Below are positions 7,533-15,779 of a stretch of DNA of 22,188 nucleotides, one piece after another. A program made the translations under genes and the position numbers. The DNA comes from an uncultured Bacteroidaceae bacterium. GTDB taxonomy: Bacteria > Bacteroidota > Bacteroidia > Bacteroidales > Bacteroidaceae. The stretch covers positions 1-22,188 of the forward strand of contig CAJGCU010000029.1 in assembly GCA_904501945.1 (NCBI GenBank), in the 5' to 3' direction. Below the pieces are notes generated by a model. It saw only the letters and a program-made list of their open reading frames with translations, did not search any database and was not told the origin of the DNA. The number at the start of each line of letters is the position of its first letter. Position 1 is the first letter of the stretch.

Positions 7533-7564
7533 CAGAAAGAAATTATAAAAAAAGAATTGAAAAA

Positions 7565-10066
7565 ATGAAAAATTACTTATTCACTCTGCTTTTAGCATTT
7601 TTGGCAAATGTGCCATCAAATGCACAAGAAGAGATGGCCTTATTCCGCACGTGGTCTTTGACCCCGCCTATGGGATGGAACTCTTGGGATTGCTATTACT
7701 CTACTGTTACAGAGAAGGAGGTGATGCAGAATGCGCGTTATTTGGTTGAGAACGATCTTGTTAAGCATGGTTGGGAGTATGTGGTGATAGATATACGTTG
7801 GTATTGTAACCATCCTTCTCTTGGAGGTGGTTATTATAACCAAAATGGCACTCAGGATTATGTGCTGGATGAGTATGGGCGTTATCTGCCTTCGCCAACC
7901 CGTTTCCCGTCTGCTATGGTTGATGGAGTGAACAAGGGGTTCAAGGCTATAGCTGATAGTTTGCACAATATGGGCCTGAAACTTGGAATACACATTATGA
8001 GAGGAGTCCCCAAGTCTGTCGTAGGGTCAAATTATAAGTTGAAAGGAAGCGAGGATACATCGTGGTCTGATGTTTACAATGGAACAAATTCTCCTTGTAC
8101 ATGGCTGAAAGATAATCTGCTGGTAAAGGATAATGAATATGGGCAATTATATTACAACAGTATTATGGATCTCTATGCTGAATGGGGTGTGGATTTTATC
8201 AAGGTCGATGACATTGCTCGGCCTTTTTATACGAATGAGATCAGGATGATTCGTCAGGCCATTGATCAAACTCATCGTCCTATCGTCTTATCGCTCAGTC
8301 CAGGAAAAACTCAATATATTTATGCTGAAGAATGTTTAAATAATGCCAATATGTGGCGTATGATGGACGATCTTTGGGATAATTGGGCACATGTCGATGC
8401 TGTTTTCGCAGAAGCCAACGAATGGAGCAAATATTACCAATCTGGTAACTATGCAGATTGTGATATGTTGCCACTTGGACAGATATCTATGACTATTGCC
8501 GATAAAGGCTATGCCAATGCCGATAAAGGCCGGTGGACAAATTTGACAAAGAACGAACAATATACGATGATGACTCTTTGGGGTATTTGTCATTCTCCGC
8601 TTTTCTTTGGAGGAGAAATGACTAAGAATGATGAATTTACGTTGTCGTTGCTCACTAATGAGGAGTATCATAAGATGCATAAATATGGAGTGGATGCCCA
8701 TCAGGTTGTGGACGATAGGGAAAATGGCCACACCGTTTGGACTTCGCTTGATCCAGAAACAGGCAACCGCTACCTTGCTATTTTCCAGCGAGGAAATTCT
8801 CGGTGGATTGTTGCAAACAAGGCTCTTTATAAGTCGGAAATAGTAGCCTATACCACAGATGGACATGCTGTGGATGTTGACATTGAATGGCCTGAAGGTG
8901 AAAAGAATTTGGTACTGGTGGTTGATGACGGGGGAGACAATTTCAATTATGATCATGGAGACTGGATAAATCCCACGCTTATTTTGCGTGACGGAACAGA
9001 AGTACCGTTGACAGGCGTATATAAGACAAGAACCTATACAGATTCATACTTCAATCGTGTTTACGAAAACAAGAATGTTGATCATGGCGGAAAGATGAAA
9101 GTGATGGGTAAGAGCTATAATCATGGCTTCTCAACAGATGCCAATGCCGCAATCTTTTTCACTATTCCAGAAGAATTGGATGTTGTGCGTTTTAAGGCTA
9201 TGGCTGCTGCCGACGATTCTGGTATAGGACAGGCGGGTTCGACTACCTCAGTGCGTTTCATGGTCTTCGCGCAGAATCCTCTCTTGGATGAGCAGGAAGA
9301 CTGGGTTGCTCGCTCGGGATTAATTTCTCGGAAAGGTAAAAAATCTGCTTGGCTTGAGGCAGACATTACCAATGCCGAACAATTGAAGATTGTGGTCAGC
9401 AACTATGGAGATGGTTTTGCTTATGACCGGGCTAATCTTGTTAACCCTGTTCTTATTGATGGAGAAGGTAATGAAACGTCGCTCACTTCCTTGGCTGCTG
9501 AATCTTATACTTCGCAATGGGGTAACCTTCACGTTAACAAGAATGTGGAAGGAGGAAACTTACGGATTGATGGACAGACTTACGCTACAGGACTTGGCAT
9601 GAATGCAGAATGTACTCTCATCTACACATTGCCTGAAGGGCATGATTATAAGACGTTTCGTGCTTTATGTGGATATGACTCCAGTTGTGACATGGACAAC
9701 AAATCTTCGGAAGGAACAACTATGGAATTCTTTCTTTATGTGGAAAGCAATGAAGCAATCAGTGTTGACCTTACGCAGTTTGGTTATGGAAGTGACGAGG
9801 CTGTACCAGTCTATGACATATGGGAGAAAAAGGATGTGGGCAGCGCAATGGGAAGCATCAGCAGCAAAGTTCCTCATCATGGGGTGAAGCTCTTCCGGCT
9901 TGGCGATAACAAAGCTAATGCAATAGAACAGCAAGAGGTTTCTTCCCAAATACAAGGTAGTAGCACGTCGCATGCTCAAGGAATCTACGATTTTCAAGGA
10001 CGAACCCTTTCTTCTCTTTCCCAAGGATTCTATTTGTATCAAGGAAAAAAAATATATATGAAGTGA
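7565..10066 (+). CDS. Secreted GH27 glycosidase (alpha-galactosidase-like) with inserted NPCBM modules
   Basis: An 833-residue exported retaining glycosidase of family GH27; alpha-galactosidase is the usual activity, but beta-L-arabinopyranosidase or related activities occur in the family. The ATG at 7565 gives a signal peptide ending SNA (residue 20). The GH27 barrel begins LTPPMGWNSWDCYYS. The likely nucleophile is D215 in FIKVDD (K-x-D motif) and the acid/base is D269 in WRMMDD (R265 plus four). The C-terminal beta domain starts near RYLAIF (about residue 400) and resumes at SVDLTQFG, VYDIWEKKDVG and HHGVKLFRL. In between sits an insert of about 315 residues with NPCBM-type modules. The last 30 residues (GIYDFQGR to GKKIYMK) match the tail shared with two other secreted proteins here. 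Codons look more AT-rich than in the S41 cluster. Substrate is not predictable beyond alpha-galactoside-like. Confidence 0.87.
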   Translation: MKNYLFTLLLAFLANVPSNAQEEMALFRTWSLTPPMGWNSWDCYYSTVTEKEVMQNARYLVENDLVKHGWEYVVIDIRWYCNHPSLGGGYYNQNGTQDYVLDEYGRYLPSPTRFPSAMVDGVNKGFKAIADSLHNMGLKLGIHIMRGVPKSVVGSNYKLKGSEDTSWSDVYNGTNSPCTWLKDNLLVKDNEYGQLYYNSIMDLYAEWGVDFIKVDDIARPFYTNEIRMIRQAIDQTHRPIVLSLSPGKTQYIYAEECLNNANMWRMMDDLWDNWAHVDAVFAEANEWSKYYQSGNYADCDMLPLGQISMTIADKGYANADKGRWTNLTKNEQYTMMTLWGICHSPLFFGGEMTKNDEFTLSLLTNEEYHKMHKYGVDAHQVVDDRENGHTVWTSLDPETGNRYLAIFQRGNSRWIVANKALYKSEIVAYTTDGHAVDVDIEWPEGEKNLVLVVDDGGDNFNYDHGDWINPTLILRDGTEVPLTGVYKTRTYTDSYFNRVYENKNVDHGGKMKVMGKSYNHGFSTDANAAIFFTIPEELDVVRFKAMAAADDSGIGQAGSTTSVRFMVFAQNPLLDEQEDWVARSGLISRKGKKSAWLEADITNAEQLKIVVSNYGDGFAYDRANLVNPVLIDGEGNETSLTSLAAESYTSQWGNLHVNKNVEGGNLRIDGQTYATGLGMNAECTLIYTLPEGHDYKTFRALCGYDSSCDMDNKSSEGTTMEFFLYVESNEAISVDLTQFGYGSDEAVPVYDIWEKKDVGSAMGSISSKVPHHGVKLFRLGDNKANAIEQQEVSSQIQGSSTSHAQGIYDFQGRTLSSLSQGFYLYQGKKIYMK

Positions 10067-10069
10067 GAC

Positions 10070-10083
10070 AACGGAAAACAGAC
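10070..10083 (+). repeat. Degenerate heptamer relic
   Basis: AACGGAA then AACAGAC, two units resembling the CAACGGA-type heptamers, begin 3 bp after the GH27 stop codon. Too short to be certain alone; called because of the same sequence and the same position after a stop codon as the larger arrays. Confidence 0.4.
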
Positions 10084-10107
10084 TAACTTTCTTTATCGTA
10101 TCTTGTC

Positions 10108-11394
10108 ATGGTGCTTAACTATATCTGGATTGCTTTCTTCTTGATGGCGGCTGTGTGTGCTGTCGTTCAGTGCTGTATGGGCAACACTGGCATCTTCTCT
10201 GACATGGTTGGTTCTACGTTTGACAGCGCGAAGACGGCGTTTGAAATTTCGTTGGGACTGACTGGCGTGTTGGCGCTATGGATGGGAATGATGAAGATTG
10301 CTGAACGTGGGGGCATGGTGAGGGCGCTCTCAAAGGGGCTCAGTCCGCTGTTTGTCCGTCTCTTTCCCGACATTCCGAAGGGGCATCCTGCTACGGGACA
10401 TATTTTTATGAATATTGCTGCCAATATGCTGGGGCTGGATAATGCTGCTACGCCGCTGGGGCTGAAAGCTATGGAGAGTATGCAGCAGCTGAACAGGGAG
10501 AGGAATGAGGCGCTGGAAAAGAGGGGGTGTCTCACGACTCAGCAGATGGAGGAGCGCAATGCTACGGCGAGCAATCCGATGATTATGTTTTTGGTGCTGA
10601 ACACGTCGGGGTTGACGATCATTCCTGTGTCTATCATGGTTTATCGTGCTCAGATGGGGGCTGCGCAGCCTACAGACATTTTTGTGCCGATTTTGCTTGC
10701 TACGTTGGCTTCAACGCTGGCGGGAATTGTGGTTGTGAGCATTTATCAACGCATCAATTTGCTGAAGCCTGTGCTGCTCGCTACGCTGGGAGGGGTGTGC
10801 GTGCTTGTGGCTGCTGTTATCTGGGGATTCAGCCAGATGGACAGGGCTGCTATTGACATGGTGAGCTCTTTGGCTGCTAATGTGATTTTGTTTGGCATCA
10901 TAGTGGCGTTCATAGTGGCAGCTATGCTGCAGAGGGTGAATGTCTATGAGGCGTTTATCGAGGGAGCGAAGGAGGGATTCTCTACGGCAGTGCGTGTGAT
11001 TCCTTATCTTGTGGCTATTCTTGTTGCCATTGGCGTCTTTCGTGCCAGCGGTGGTATGGATGTTCTGATGGGCATTGTTGGCTGGTGTGTCAACTTCTGT
11101 GGGGGTGATGGCGATTTTGTGGCAGCTCTGCCTACTGCCATGATGAAGCCGTTGTCGGGGTCGGGCGCTCGTGGCATGATGGTTGACACGATGGCAACTT
11201 ACGGAGCTGATTCGTTTGCGGGTCGCCTGTCGTGCGTGTTTCAGGGCTCGACAGATACCACTTTCTATATCCTTGCTGTTTATTTTGGCTCAGTGGGCAT
11301 ACGTCACACGCGCCATGCTGTAACTTGTGGGCTATTGGCTGATGCGGTGGGTGTACTGGCAGCTATTGGGGTGGCTTATCTGTTTTTTTGCTGA
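10108..11394 (+). CDS. SpmA-SpmB fusion, Gate-domain membrane protein
   Basis: A 428-residue polytopic inner-membrane protein fusing SpmA-like (about 1-205) and SpmB-like (about 225-428) halves. Both belong to the nucleoside-recognition/Gate superfamily related to transporters. The first half shows KGHPATGHIFMNIAANMLGL and DNAATPLGLKAM, typical of SpmA; the second shows FIEGAKEGFSTAVRVIPYL, PLSGSGARGMM and FQGSTDTTFYILAVYFG, typical of SpmB. About ten hydrophobic segments are visible. In spore formers these proteins affect spore core dehydration. In non-sporulating Bacteroidetes the fused form is common, to my knowledge, and its substrate is unknown. It starts 41 bp after the GH27 gene. A TAACTTTC at 10084 is an imperfect -7 box, so separate transcription is uncertain. 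It converges on the suf genes. Confidence 0.88.
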   Translation: MVLNYIWIAFFLMAAVCAVVQCCMGNTGIFSDMVGSTFDSAKTAFEISLGLTGVLALWMGMMKIAERGGMVRALSKGLSPLFVRLFPDIPKGHPATGHIFMNIAANMLGLDNAATPLGLKAMESMQQLNRERNEALEKRGCLTTQQMEERNATASNPMIMFLVLNTSGLTIIPVSIMVYRAQMGAAQPTDIFVPILLATLASTLAGIVVVSIYQRINLLKPVLLATLGGVCVLVAAVIWGFSQMDRAAIDMVSSLAANVILFGIIVAFIVAAMLQRVNVYEAFIEGAKEGFSTAVRVIPYLVAILVAIGVFRASGGMDVLMGIVGWCVNFCGGDGDFVAALPTAMMKPLSGSGARGMMVDTMATYGADSFAGRLSCVFQGSTDTTFYILAVYFGSVGIRHTRHAVTCGLLADAVGVLAAIGVAYLFFC

Positions 11395-11395
11395 A

Positions 11396-11451
11396 AACGG
11401 ACAACGGACAACGGACAACGGACAACGGACAACAGACAACGGACTACGGAC
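11396..11451 (-). repeat. Heptamer tandem array, eight units, between two convergent genes
   Basis: Eight units of AACGGAC type (five perfect, then AACAGAC, AACGGAC, TACGGAC) fill the 60-bp gap from the spmAB stop codon to the stop codon of the small minus-strand gene. Read on the minus strand they are GTCCGTT units starting 3 nt after that gene's TAA, the same arrangement as the array after the S41 gene. No hairpin terminator is seen in this gap. Confidence 0.9.
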
Positions 11452-11454
11452 AAC

Positions 11455-11634
11455 TTACCAGAGGTTGTCGAAGTCTATAAGTCCTTCGGAGGATGTGTTG
11501 CGAGTGTCTATTAGTACTTCGGTTGGTGTGGCGGCTTGGGAACTTATCCTTACATTCCGTCCAGAAATGCATAATGGGAAATTGTTTTCCATCTCTGTCA
11601 CTTCTGCTTTAGGTGTGATATATGTTTTTTTCAT
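11455..11634 (-). CDS. Small MKKTYITP-type protein downstream of sufD
   Basis: A 59-residue protein from the ATG at 11634 (MKKTYITPKAEVTEMENN) to a TAA at 11455. An earlier in-frame ATG at 11670, 3 nt after the sufD stop, would add 12 residues and is also possible. I prefer the shorter form because many small Bacteroidales proteins, as I remember them, begin MKK.YI.P. There is no signal peptide and no membrane segment. The sequence is polar, with one Cys (PLCISG) and a C-terminus ending GLIDFDNLW. It is probably on the suf transcript. Its last 23 bp are repeated near 3911. No function is known to me; a short regulatory or peptide-precursor role would be speculation. Confidence 0.6.
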   Translation of the reverse strand: MKKTYITPKAEVTEMENNFPLCISGRNVRISSQAATPTEVLIDTRNTSSEGLIDFDNLW

Positions 11635-11673
11635 CAGTGTTTTTGCGGTTGTACGGTTGTCCTTTGTCATTTT

Positions 11674-12891
11674 CTATTTACACAGTCTGCAATCGTCGCA
11701 TTTGTCGAGCTGGCCGCGGAAGCGTTTTTCTACTTTGACATAGAGTTTCTGGCGGAGTGGCTCGAATTTTATCTGGTCGATGACTTGTCCCATGAAGGCG
11801 TTCTTGAGCAGCGTGCGGGCTTCGGGTTCGGGGATGCCGCGCTGGCGCATATAGAAGAGTGCTGATTCGTCCATCACGCCGACGGTGGAGCCATGGGCAC
11901 ACTTGACGTCGTCGGCATAGATTTCGAGCATGGGCTGTGTGTACATTCGTGCCTCTGGCGATGCGCAGAGGTTGGCGTTGGTTTCTTGCGAGGTGATGTG
12001 CTGGGCGTTTGGGGCTACATATATCTTGCCTGCAAAGGCTCCGACTGACTTGTCGTCTACGACATATTTGTAGAGTTCTTGGGAGGTGCAGTGGGGTGCT
12101 TCGTGACGTATCAGCGTGTTGTTGTCGATGCGTTGGGTACCGCTGCCGATGGCGCATCCGTTGAGGGTGATGTCGGAGTTTTCGCCTTGCAGATAGACGT
12201 CGCAGAGGTTGCGCGTCTGTCCGCCTGTCAGGGTGATGCTGTTGTGCTTGACTGAGCAGTCGCGCCCTTGGTGTATATAGACGTTGGAGAAGCGTGAGCA
12301 GAGAGGGGTGGTTTCTTCTATTTCGTAGAGGTCGAGGTGGGCATTGTCATGGCAGAACACTTCGATGACTTGTGTGGTGAGGAATCGTTGTTTGTCGGCT
12401 GCATGGTCAGTGATGATGACGGTGGCTTCTGCTCCTTGTTCTATGACGATGAGGATGCGGCGGTTCATCATCGTGGCGGCTGTTCCTCGAAGCCAGTAGT
12501 CAACTACGATGGGGTCTTCTGCTCGCTGATTCCTTGGGACATGGATGAATAGGGCATCGTGCACCAAGGCGGTATTGAGTGCTGTGATGGCATCGGCATG
12601 GTCGGCTATCTGGTGATAGTAGGGTGTCGCGTCAACAGGTGCATCTTTCAAATTGTAGATGTATGCTGATGGCTTGATGGTGAGAGGCGAGAGCGAGATG
12701 CCGTAGTTGGGGGCGAAGGCTGCATCGACATCTGTATATTTGTAGCGTTCCACTTTCTTGGAAGGGAAGCCAGTCTGTCGGAAAATGCCGAATGCTTCGT
12801 CGCGCACGGCGTTCATCACGTTGCAACTTTTGCTTTTGATGAGTTCGGAAGCTTCGCTGTAGAGTTCTATGTATTGCTGTTCGCTTGTCAT
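11674..12891 (-). CDS. sufD: Fe-S cluster scaffold subunit SufD
   Basis: A 405-residue partner of SufB in the SufBC2D complex that builds Fe-S clusters in the cytoplasm. The start at 12891 overlaps the sufC stop by 4 nt (ATGA), indicating coupled translation. The N-terminal helical region (about 1-100) is followed by the SufB/SufD beta-helix. H333 in KCAHGSTVG corresponds to the essential His of E. coli SufD (H360, from memory). The motif FYMRQRGIPEPEA is the family's C-terminal signature. The protein ends with a Cys cluster, C398, C401 and C404 (KCDDCRLCK), not needed for the SufD call and possibly metal-binding. No cysteine desulfurase gene follows; the next gene is the small protein. Confidence 0.93.
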   Translation of the reverse strand: MTSEQQYIELYSEASELIKSKSCNVMNAVRDEAFGIFRQTGFPSKKVERYKYTDVDAAFAPNYGISLSPLTIKPSAYIYNLKDAPVDATPYYHQIADHADAITALNTALVHDALFIHVPRNQRAEDPIVVDYWLRGTAATMMNRRILIVIEQGAEATVIITDHAADKQRFLTTQVIEVFCHDNAHLDLYEIEETTPLCSRFSNVYIHQGRDCSVKHNSITLTGGQTRNLCDVYLQGENSDITLNGCAIGSGTQRIDNNTLIRHEAPHCTSQELYKYVVDDKSVGAFAGKIYVAPNAQHITSQETNANLCASPEARMYTQPMLEIYADDVKCAHGSTVGVMDESALFYMRQRGIPEPEARTLLKNAFMGQVIDQIKFEPLRQKLYVKVEKRFRGQLDKCDDCRLCK

Positions 12892-13637
12892 CCCAGTTCT
12901 TCTTTTATCCAGTCAAATCCTTTTTCTTCTATCTGCTGCGCGAGTTCTGCCGTTCCGCTCTTGACGATGTGTCCGTCGATGAGCACATGCACGAAGTCGG
13001 GTCGGATGTAGTCGAGCAGTCGCTGATAGTGGGTGATGACGACGGCTGATGTCTCGGCTGTGCGGAGCTTGTTGAATCCTTCTGCCACGATGCGGAGGGC
13101 ATCGACGTCAAGGCCAGAGTCGGTCTCGTCGAGAATGCAGAAGGTGGGTTCAAGCATTGCCATCTGGAATATCTCATTGCGTTTGCGTTCGCCGCCAGAG
13201 AAGCCTTCGTTGACAGAGCGGTTCATCAGTTTCTGGTCTATCTCCACCAGTTTGCGCTTTTCTCGCATGATTTTGAGAAAGTCTGTTGATTTGAGGGGTT
13301 CCTTGCCCTGTGCTTCTCGTCGGGCATTGACTGCCGCGCGCATGAAGTTCGTCATGCTGACCCCTGGGATTTCGATGGGTGCCTGAAAGGACATGAAGAT
13401 GCCTGCATGGGCACGCTCTTCTGGACTCATGGCCAGGAGGTCTTGGGCATTGAAAGTGATGCTTCCTTCGGTCACTTCGTAGGAGGGGTTGCCCACAATG
13501 ACATTGGAGAGGGTGGATTTGCCTGCTCCATTGGTGCCCATAAGAGCGTGAATCTCACCGTCGTTGATGGTGAGGCTGACACCTTTGAGTATTTCTTTGT
13601 CGCCAACTTTGGCGTGGAGATTTTCTATTTTTAGCAT
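12888..13637 (-). CDS. sufC: Fe-S assembly ATPase SufC
   Basis: A 249-residue cytoplasmic ABC-type ATPase that powers shape changes in the SufB-SufD scaffold. All motifs are present: Walker A GTNGAGKST (35-42 region, K40), Q85 of the Q-loop (SFQAPIEIPG), signature FSGGE (146-150), Walker B CILDE with E171, and the H-switch H203 (VITHYQRLLDYI). ETDSGLDVDAL and the insertion around residues 86-125 are typical of SufC rather than transport ATPases. It lies 22 bp after sufB and overlaps sufD by 4 bp. Confidence 0.96.
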   Translation of the reverse strand: MLKIENLHAKVGDKEILKGVSLTINDGEIHALMGTNGAGKSTLSNVIVGNPSYEVTEGSITFNAQDLLAMSPEERAHAGIFMSFQAPIEIPGVSMTNFMRAAVNARREAQGKEPLKSTDFLKIMREKRKLVEIDQKLMNRSVNEGFSGGERKRNEIFQMAMLEPTFCILDETDSGLDVDALRIVAEGFNKLRTAETSAVVITHYQRLLDYIRPDFVHVLIDGHIVKSGTAELAQQIEEKGFDWIKEELG

Positions 13638-13659
13638 GTCTTCAATTATACATTGTATG

Positions 13660-15111
13660 TTATCCTACTGTTCCTTCGAGGGAGACGCTCAGAAGCTTTT
13701 GGGCTTCAACCGCAAATTCCATGGGGAGCTTGTTGATGACTTCCTTGGCGTAGCCGTTCACGATGAGTCCTACAGCCTCTTCTGTGGAAATTCCGCGTTG
13801 GTTACAATAAAAGAGCTGGTCTTCGTTGATTTTCGAGGTGGTGGCTTCGTGTTCTACAGTGGCGGTGTTGTTGTGGATGTCCATATAGGGGAATGTGTGT
13901 GCCCCGCATTCGTTGCCGAGCAGTAGGGAATCGCAGGAAGAGTAATTGCGTGCTCCGTCGGCATGCTTGCCCACACGCACCAGTCCTCGATAGGAATTTT
14001 GCGACTTCCCTGCTGAGATGCCTTTTGAGATGATGGTCGAGCGTGTGTTTCGTCCGAGGTGTATCATCTTGGTGCCTGTGTCGGCTTCTTGGTGGTTGTT
14101 GGTCACGGCCACGGAATAGAATTCAGCTTGGCTGCCATCGCCACGCAGTATGCAGGACGGGTATTTCCAAGTTATGGCAGAACCTGTCTCTACTTGTGTC
14201 CACGACAGTTTGCTGTTCACTCCGCGAAGGTCTCCTCGCTTGGTGACAAGGTTGAGCACTCCGCCTCGTCCTTCAGCATCGCCAGGGTACCAGTTCTGTA
14301 CGGTTGAGTATTTCACTTCTGCATTGTCCATTACCACAATCTCAACGATGGCAGCATGCAGCTGGTTCTCGTCGCGCATCGGTGCTGTGCAGCCTTCAAG
14401 ATAGGAAACGTAAGACCCTTCGTCGCAAACGATGAGGGTGCGCTCGAACTGTCCAGTGTTGCGTGCATTGATGCGGAAGTAAGTAGATAGTTCCATCGGA
14501 CAACGCGTGTTCTTGGGGATGTAAACAAATGAACCGTCAGAGAATACTGCGCTGTTGAGGGCCGCAAAATAGTTGTCTTTGGGTGGGACGACGCTGCCAA
14601 GATATTGCTTGACAAGGTCGGGATGTTCTCTCACTGCCTCGCTGATGGAGCAGAAGATGATGCCTTTCTCGGACAATTTTTCCTTGAAAGTTGTCTTGAC
14701 AGACACGGAGTCCATCACGGCATCAACTGCTGTGCCTGAAAGGGCTAACCTTTCTTCGAGCGGAATGCCAAGCTTGTCAAAAGTCTTCATCAGCTCTGGG
14801 TCAATCTCGTCAAGACTCTTGGGACCTTCCTTGCTCTTGGCTGTAGGGTCTGCATAGTAGGACATTGCCTGGTAATCTATCTCTGGCAGATGGACATGAG
14901 CCCATGATGGCTGTGTTTGTGTCAGCCAATAGCGATAGGCATCCAGACGGAATTGGAGCAGCCACTCTGGTTCGCCTTTCTTCTGGGAGATGAGGCGCAC
15001 AACATCCTCATTAAGACCTTTTTCTATGATTTCTGTGTGTACATCAGTGGTGAAGCCAAATTCGTACTTTTTCTCCGCCACCTGTCGTACAAACTCATTT
15101 GATTCACTCAT
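13660..15111 (-). CDS. sufB: Fe-S cluster scaffold subunit SufB
   Basis: A 483-residue scaffold on which sulfur and iron are assembled into clusters. The start at 15111 (MSESNEFVRQVAEKKYEFGF) overlaps the cvpA stop by 8 nt; the longer frame from 15156 adds 15 residues unlike the family and was rejected. The key Cys is C393 in YSSCDSLLLG and the key Glu is E422 in VEHEATT. Both lie at the same distance from the C-terminus as E. coli C405 and E434. The signature FYCNQRGISTEEA and the end FAVEAQKLLSVSLEGTVG complete the family pattern. It is the first suf gene of the cluster. Confidence 0.96.
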   Translation of the reverse strand: MSESNEFVRQVAEKKYEFGFTTDVHTEIIEKGLNEDVVRLISQKKGEPEWLLQFRLDAYRYWLTQTQPSWAHVHLPEIDYQAMSYYADPTAKSKEGPKSLDEIDPELMKTFDKLGIPLEERLALSGTAVDAVMDSVSVKTTFKEKLSEKGIIFCSISEAVREHPDLVKQYLGSVVPPKDNYFAALNSAVFSDGSFVYIPKNTRCPMELSTYFRINARNTGQFERTLIVCDEGSYVSYLEGCTAPMRDENQLHAAIVEIVVMDNAEVKYSTVQNWYPGDAEGRGGVLNLVTKRGDLRGVNSKLSWTQVETGSAITWKYPSCILRGDGSQAEFYSVAVTNNHQEADTGTKMIHLGRNTRSTIISKGISAGKSQNSYRGLVRVGKHADGARNYSSCDSLLLGNECGAHTFPYMDIHNNTATVEHEATTSKINEDQLFYCNQRGISTEEAVGLIVNGYAKEVINKLPMEFAVEAQKLLSVSLEGTVG

Positions 15112-15682
15112 CTGAATTATGGAATGGATTGATTTTCTCGACTGTCTTATCAACAACTGGACGCAATCCGCATTTGGGTTCTGTACCGTTTGCGATTTCG
15201 GTTGAATCAGTCACAATGATAATGTCAGGAATAATGATATGGGTGGCTTGTTTAATCTTATAGAAGAGACTGGGACGTTCATCTAGTTTTTCAGGTTTGA
15301 AGCCTGCATTGCTACTGATGAAATCATACAGATTCAATGCAACGCTGAGGAGTAAGCCGTAGCTGATGACGCCAATTATTGCACCCAATAAACGGTTGAG
15401 AAAGTTGATGTTGAGCTTCTTGAAGAAAGATGTCAGCAGCGAGGCTATCCATCCTAAAATAACGGGGACAACTATCACAATGAGCACAAAAGCAATCAGA
15501 CGGCCAAAGCCAATGCTTGTGCCAGCCTTGTCGGCAAGCATGTCGCCACATTGCTGATAGAGCGTAGCAGCAATAACTAGACCTAAGATAACGCCTAAGA
15601 AATTGGCTATCTGCTTAAAAGCTCCCTGGCGAAAGCCGATAACGGCTCCCACCAGAAGAACTACATAGATTAATATTTCCAT
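15104..15682 (-). CDS. CvpA family membrane protein
   Basis: A 192-residue inner-membrane protein with four hydrophobic segments in the first 125 residues, opening MEILIYVVLLVGAVIGFRQG. The G-F-R-x-G after the first span is typical of CvpA/colicin V production proteins. The last 65 residues are soluble and variable, ending NPFHNSDE. The start is preceded by AAGGAAA, a fair ribosome-binding site for this phylum. It lies 97 bp after infB and overlaps sufB by 8 bp. CvpA proteins affect envelope homeostasis and secretion of some products, but the mechanism is unclear. Confidence 0.88.
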   Translation of the reverse strand: MEILIYVVLLVGAVIGFRQGAFKQIANFLGVILGLVIAATLYQQCGDMLADKAGTSIGFGRLIAFVLIVIVVPVILGWIASLLTSFFKKLNINFLNRLLGAIIGVISYGLLLSVALNLYDFISSNAGFKPEKLDERPSLFYKIKQATHIIIPDIIIVTDSTEIANGTEPKCGLRPVVDKTVEKINPFHNSDE

Positions 15683-15779
15683 TTTCCTTGCAGTTGGAAG
15701 ATTGTACAGAAGAGCAGGGTGAGGCAGATGATTTGTCGTACACCCTTACTACTCTTTTTGCAATCGTATAACTGTCTCT

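Larger units (their letters stand above)
7011..7564. other. 554-bp intergenic region between two secreted-protein genes
   Basis: It holds, in order, two terminator-like hairpins (7027-7087), about 130 bp in which I see nothing beyond a small ACGAAGTTCGT palindrome near 7133, the nested palindrome at 7247-7331, and a promoter at 7502-7532. A 61-codon open frame on the minus strand (7195-7380) is largely the palindrome being read through and is not called as a gene. Confidence 0.7.

Noticed and set aside
7499..7564. N-terminal extension of the GH27 gene from a GTG
   Set aside because: The promoter box lies inside it, and the ATG at 7565 gives a standard signal peptide.
11396..11451. CRISPR array
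   Set aside because: Units are 7 bp, contiguous and without spacers; no cas genes nearby.
3911..11480. Composite transposon bounded by inverted repeats
   Set aside because: No transposase, no target-site duplication seen, and the enclosed spmAB gene is normal chromosomal content.
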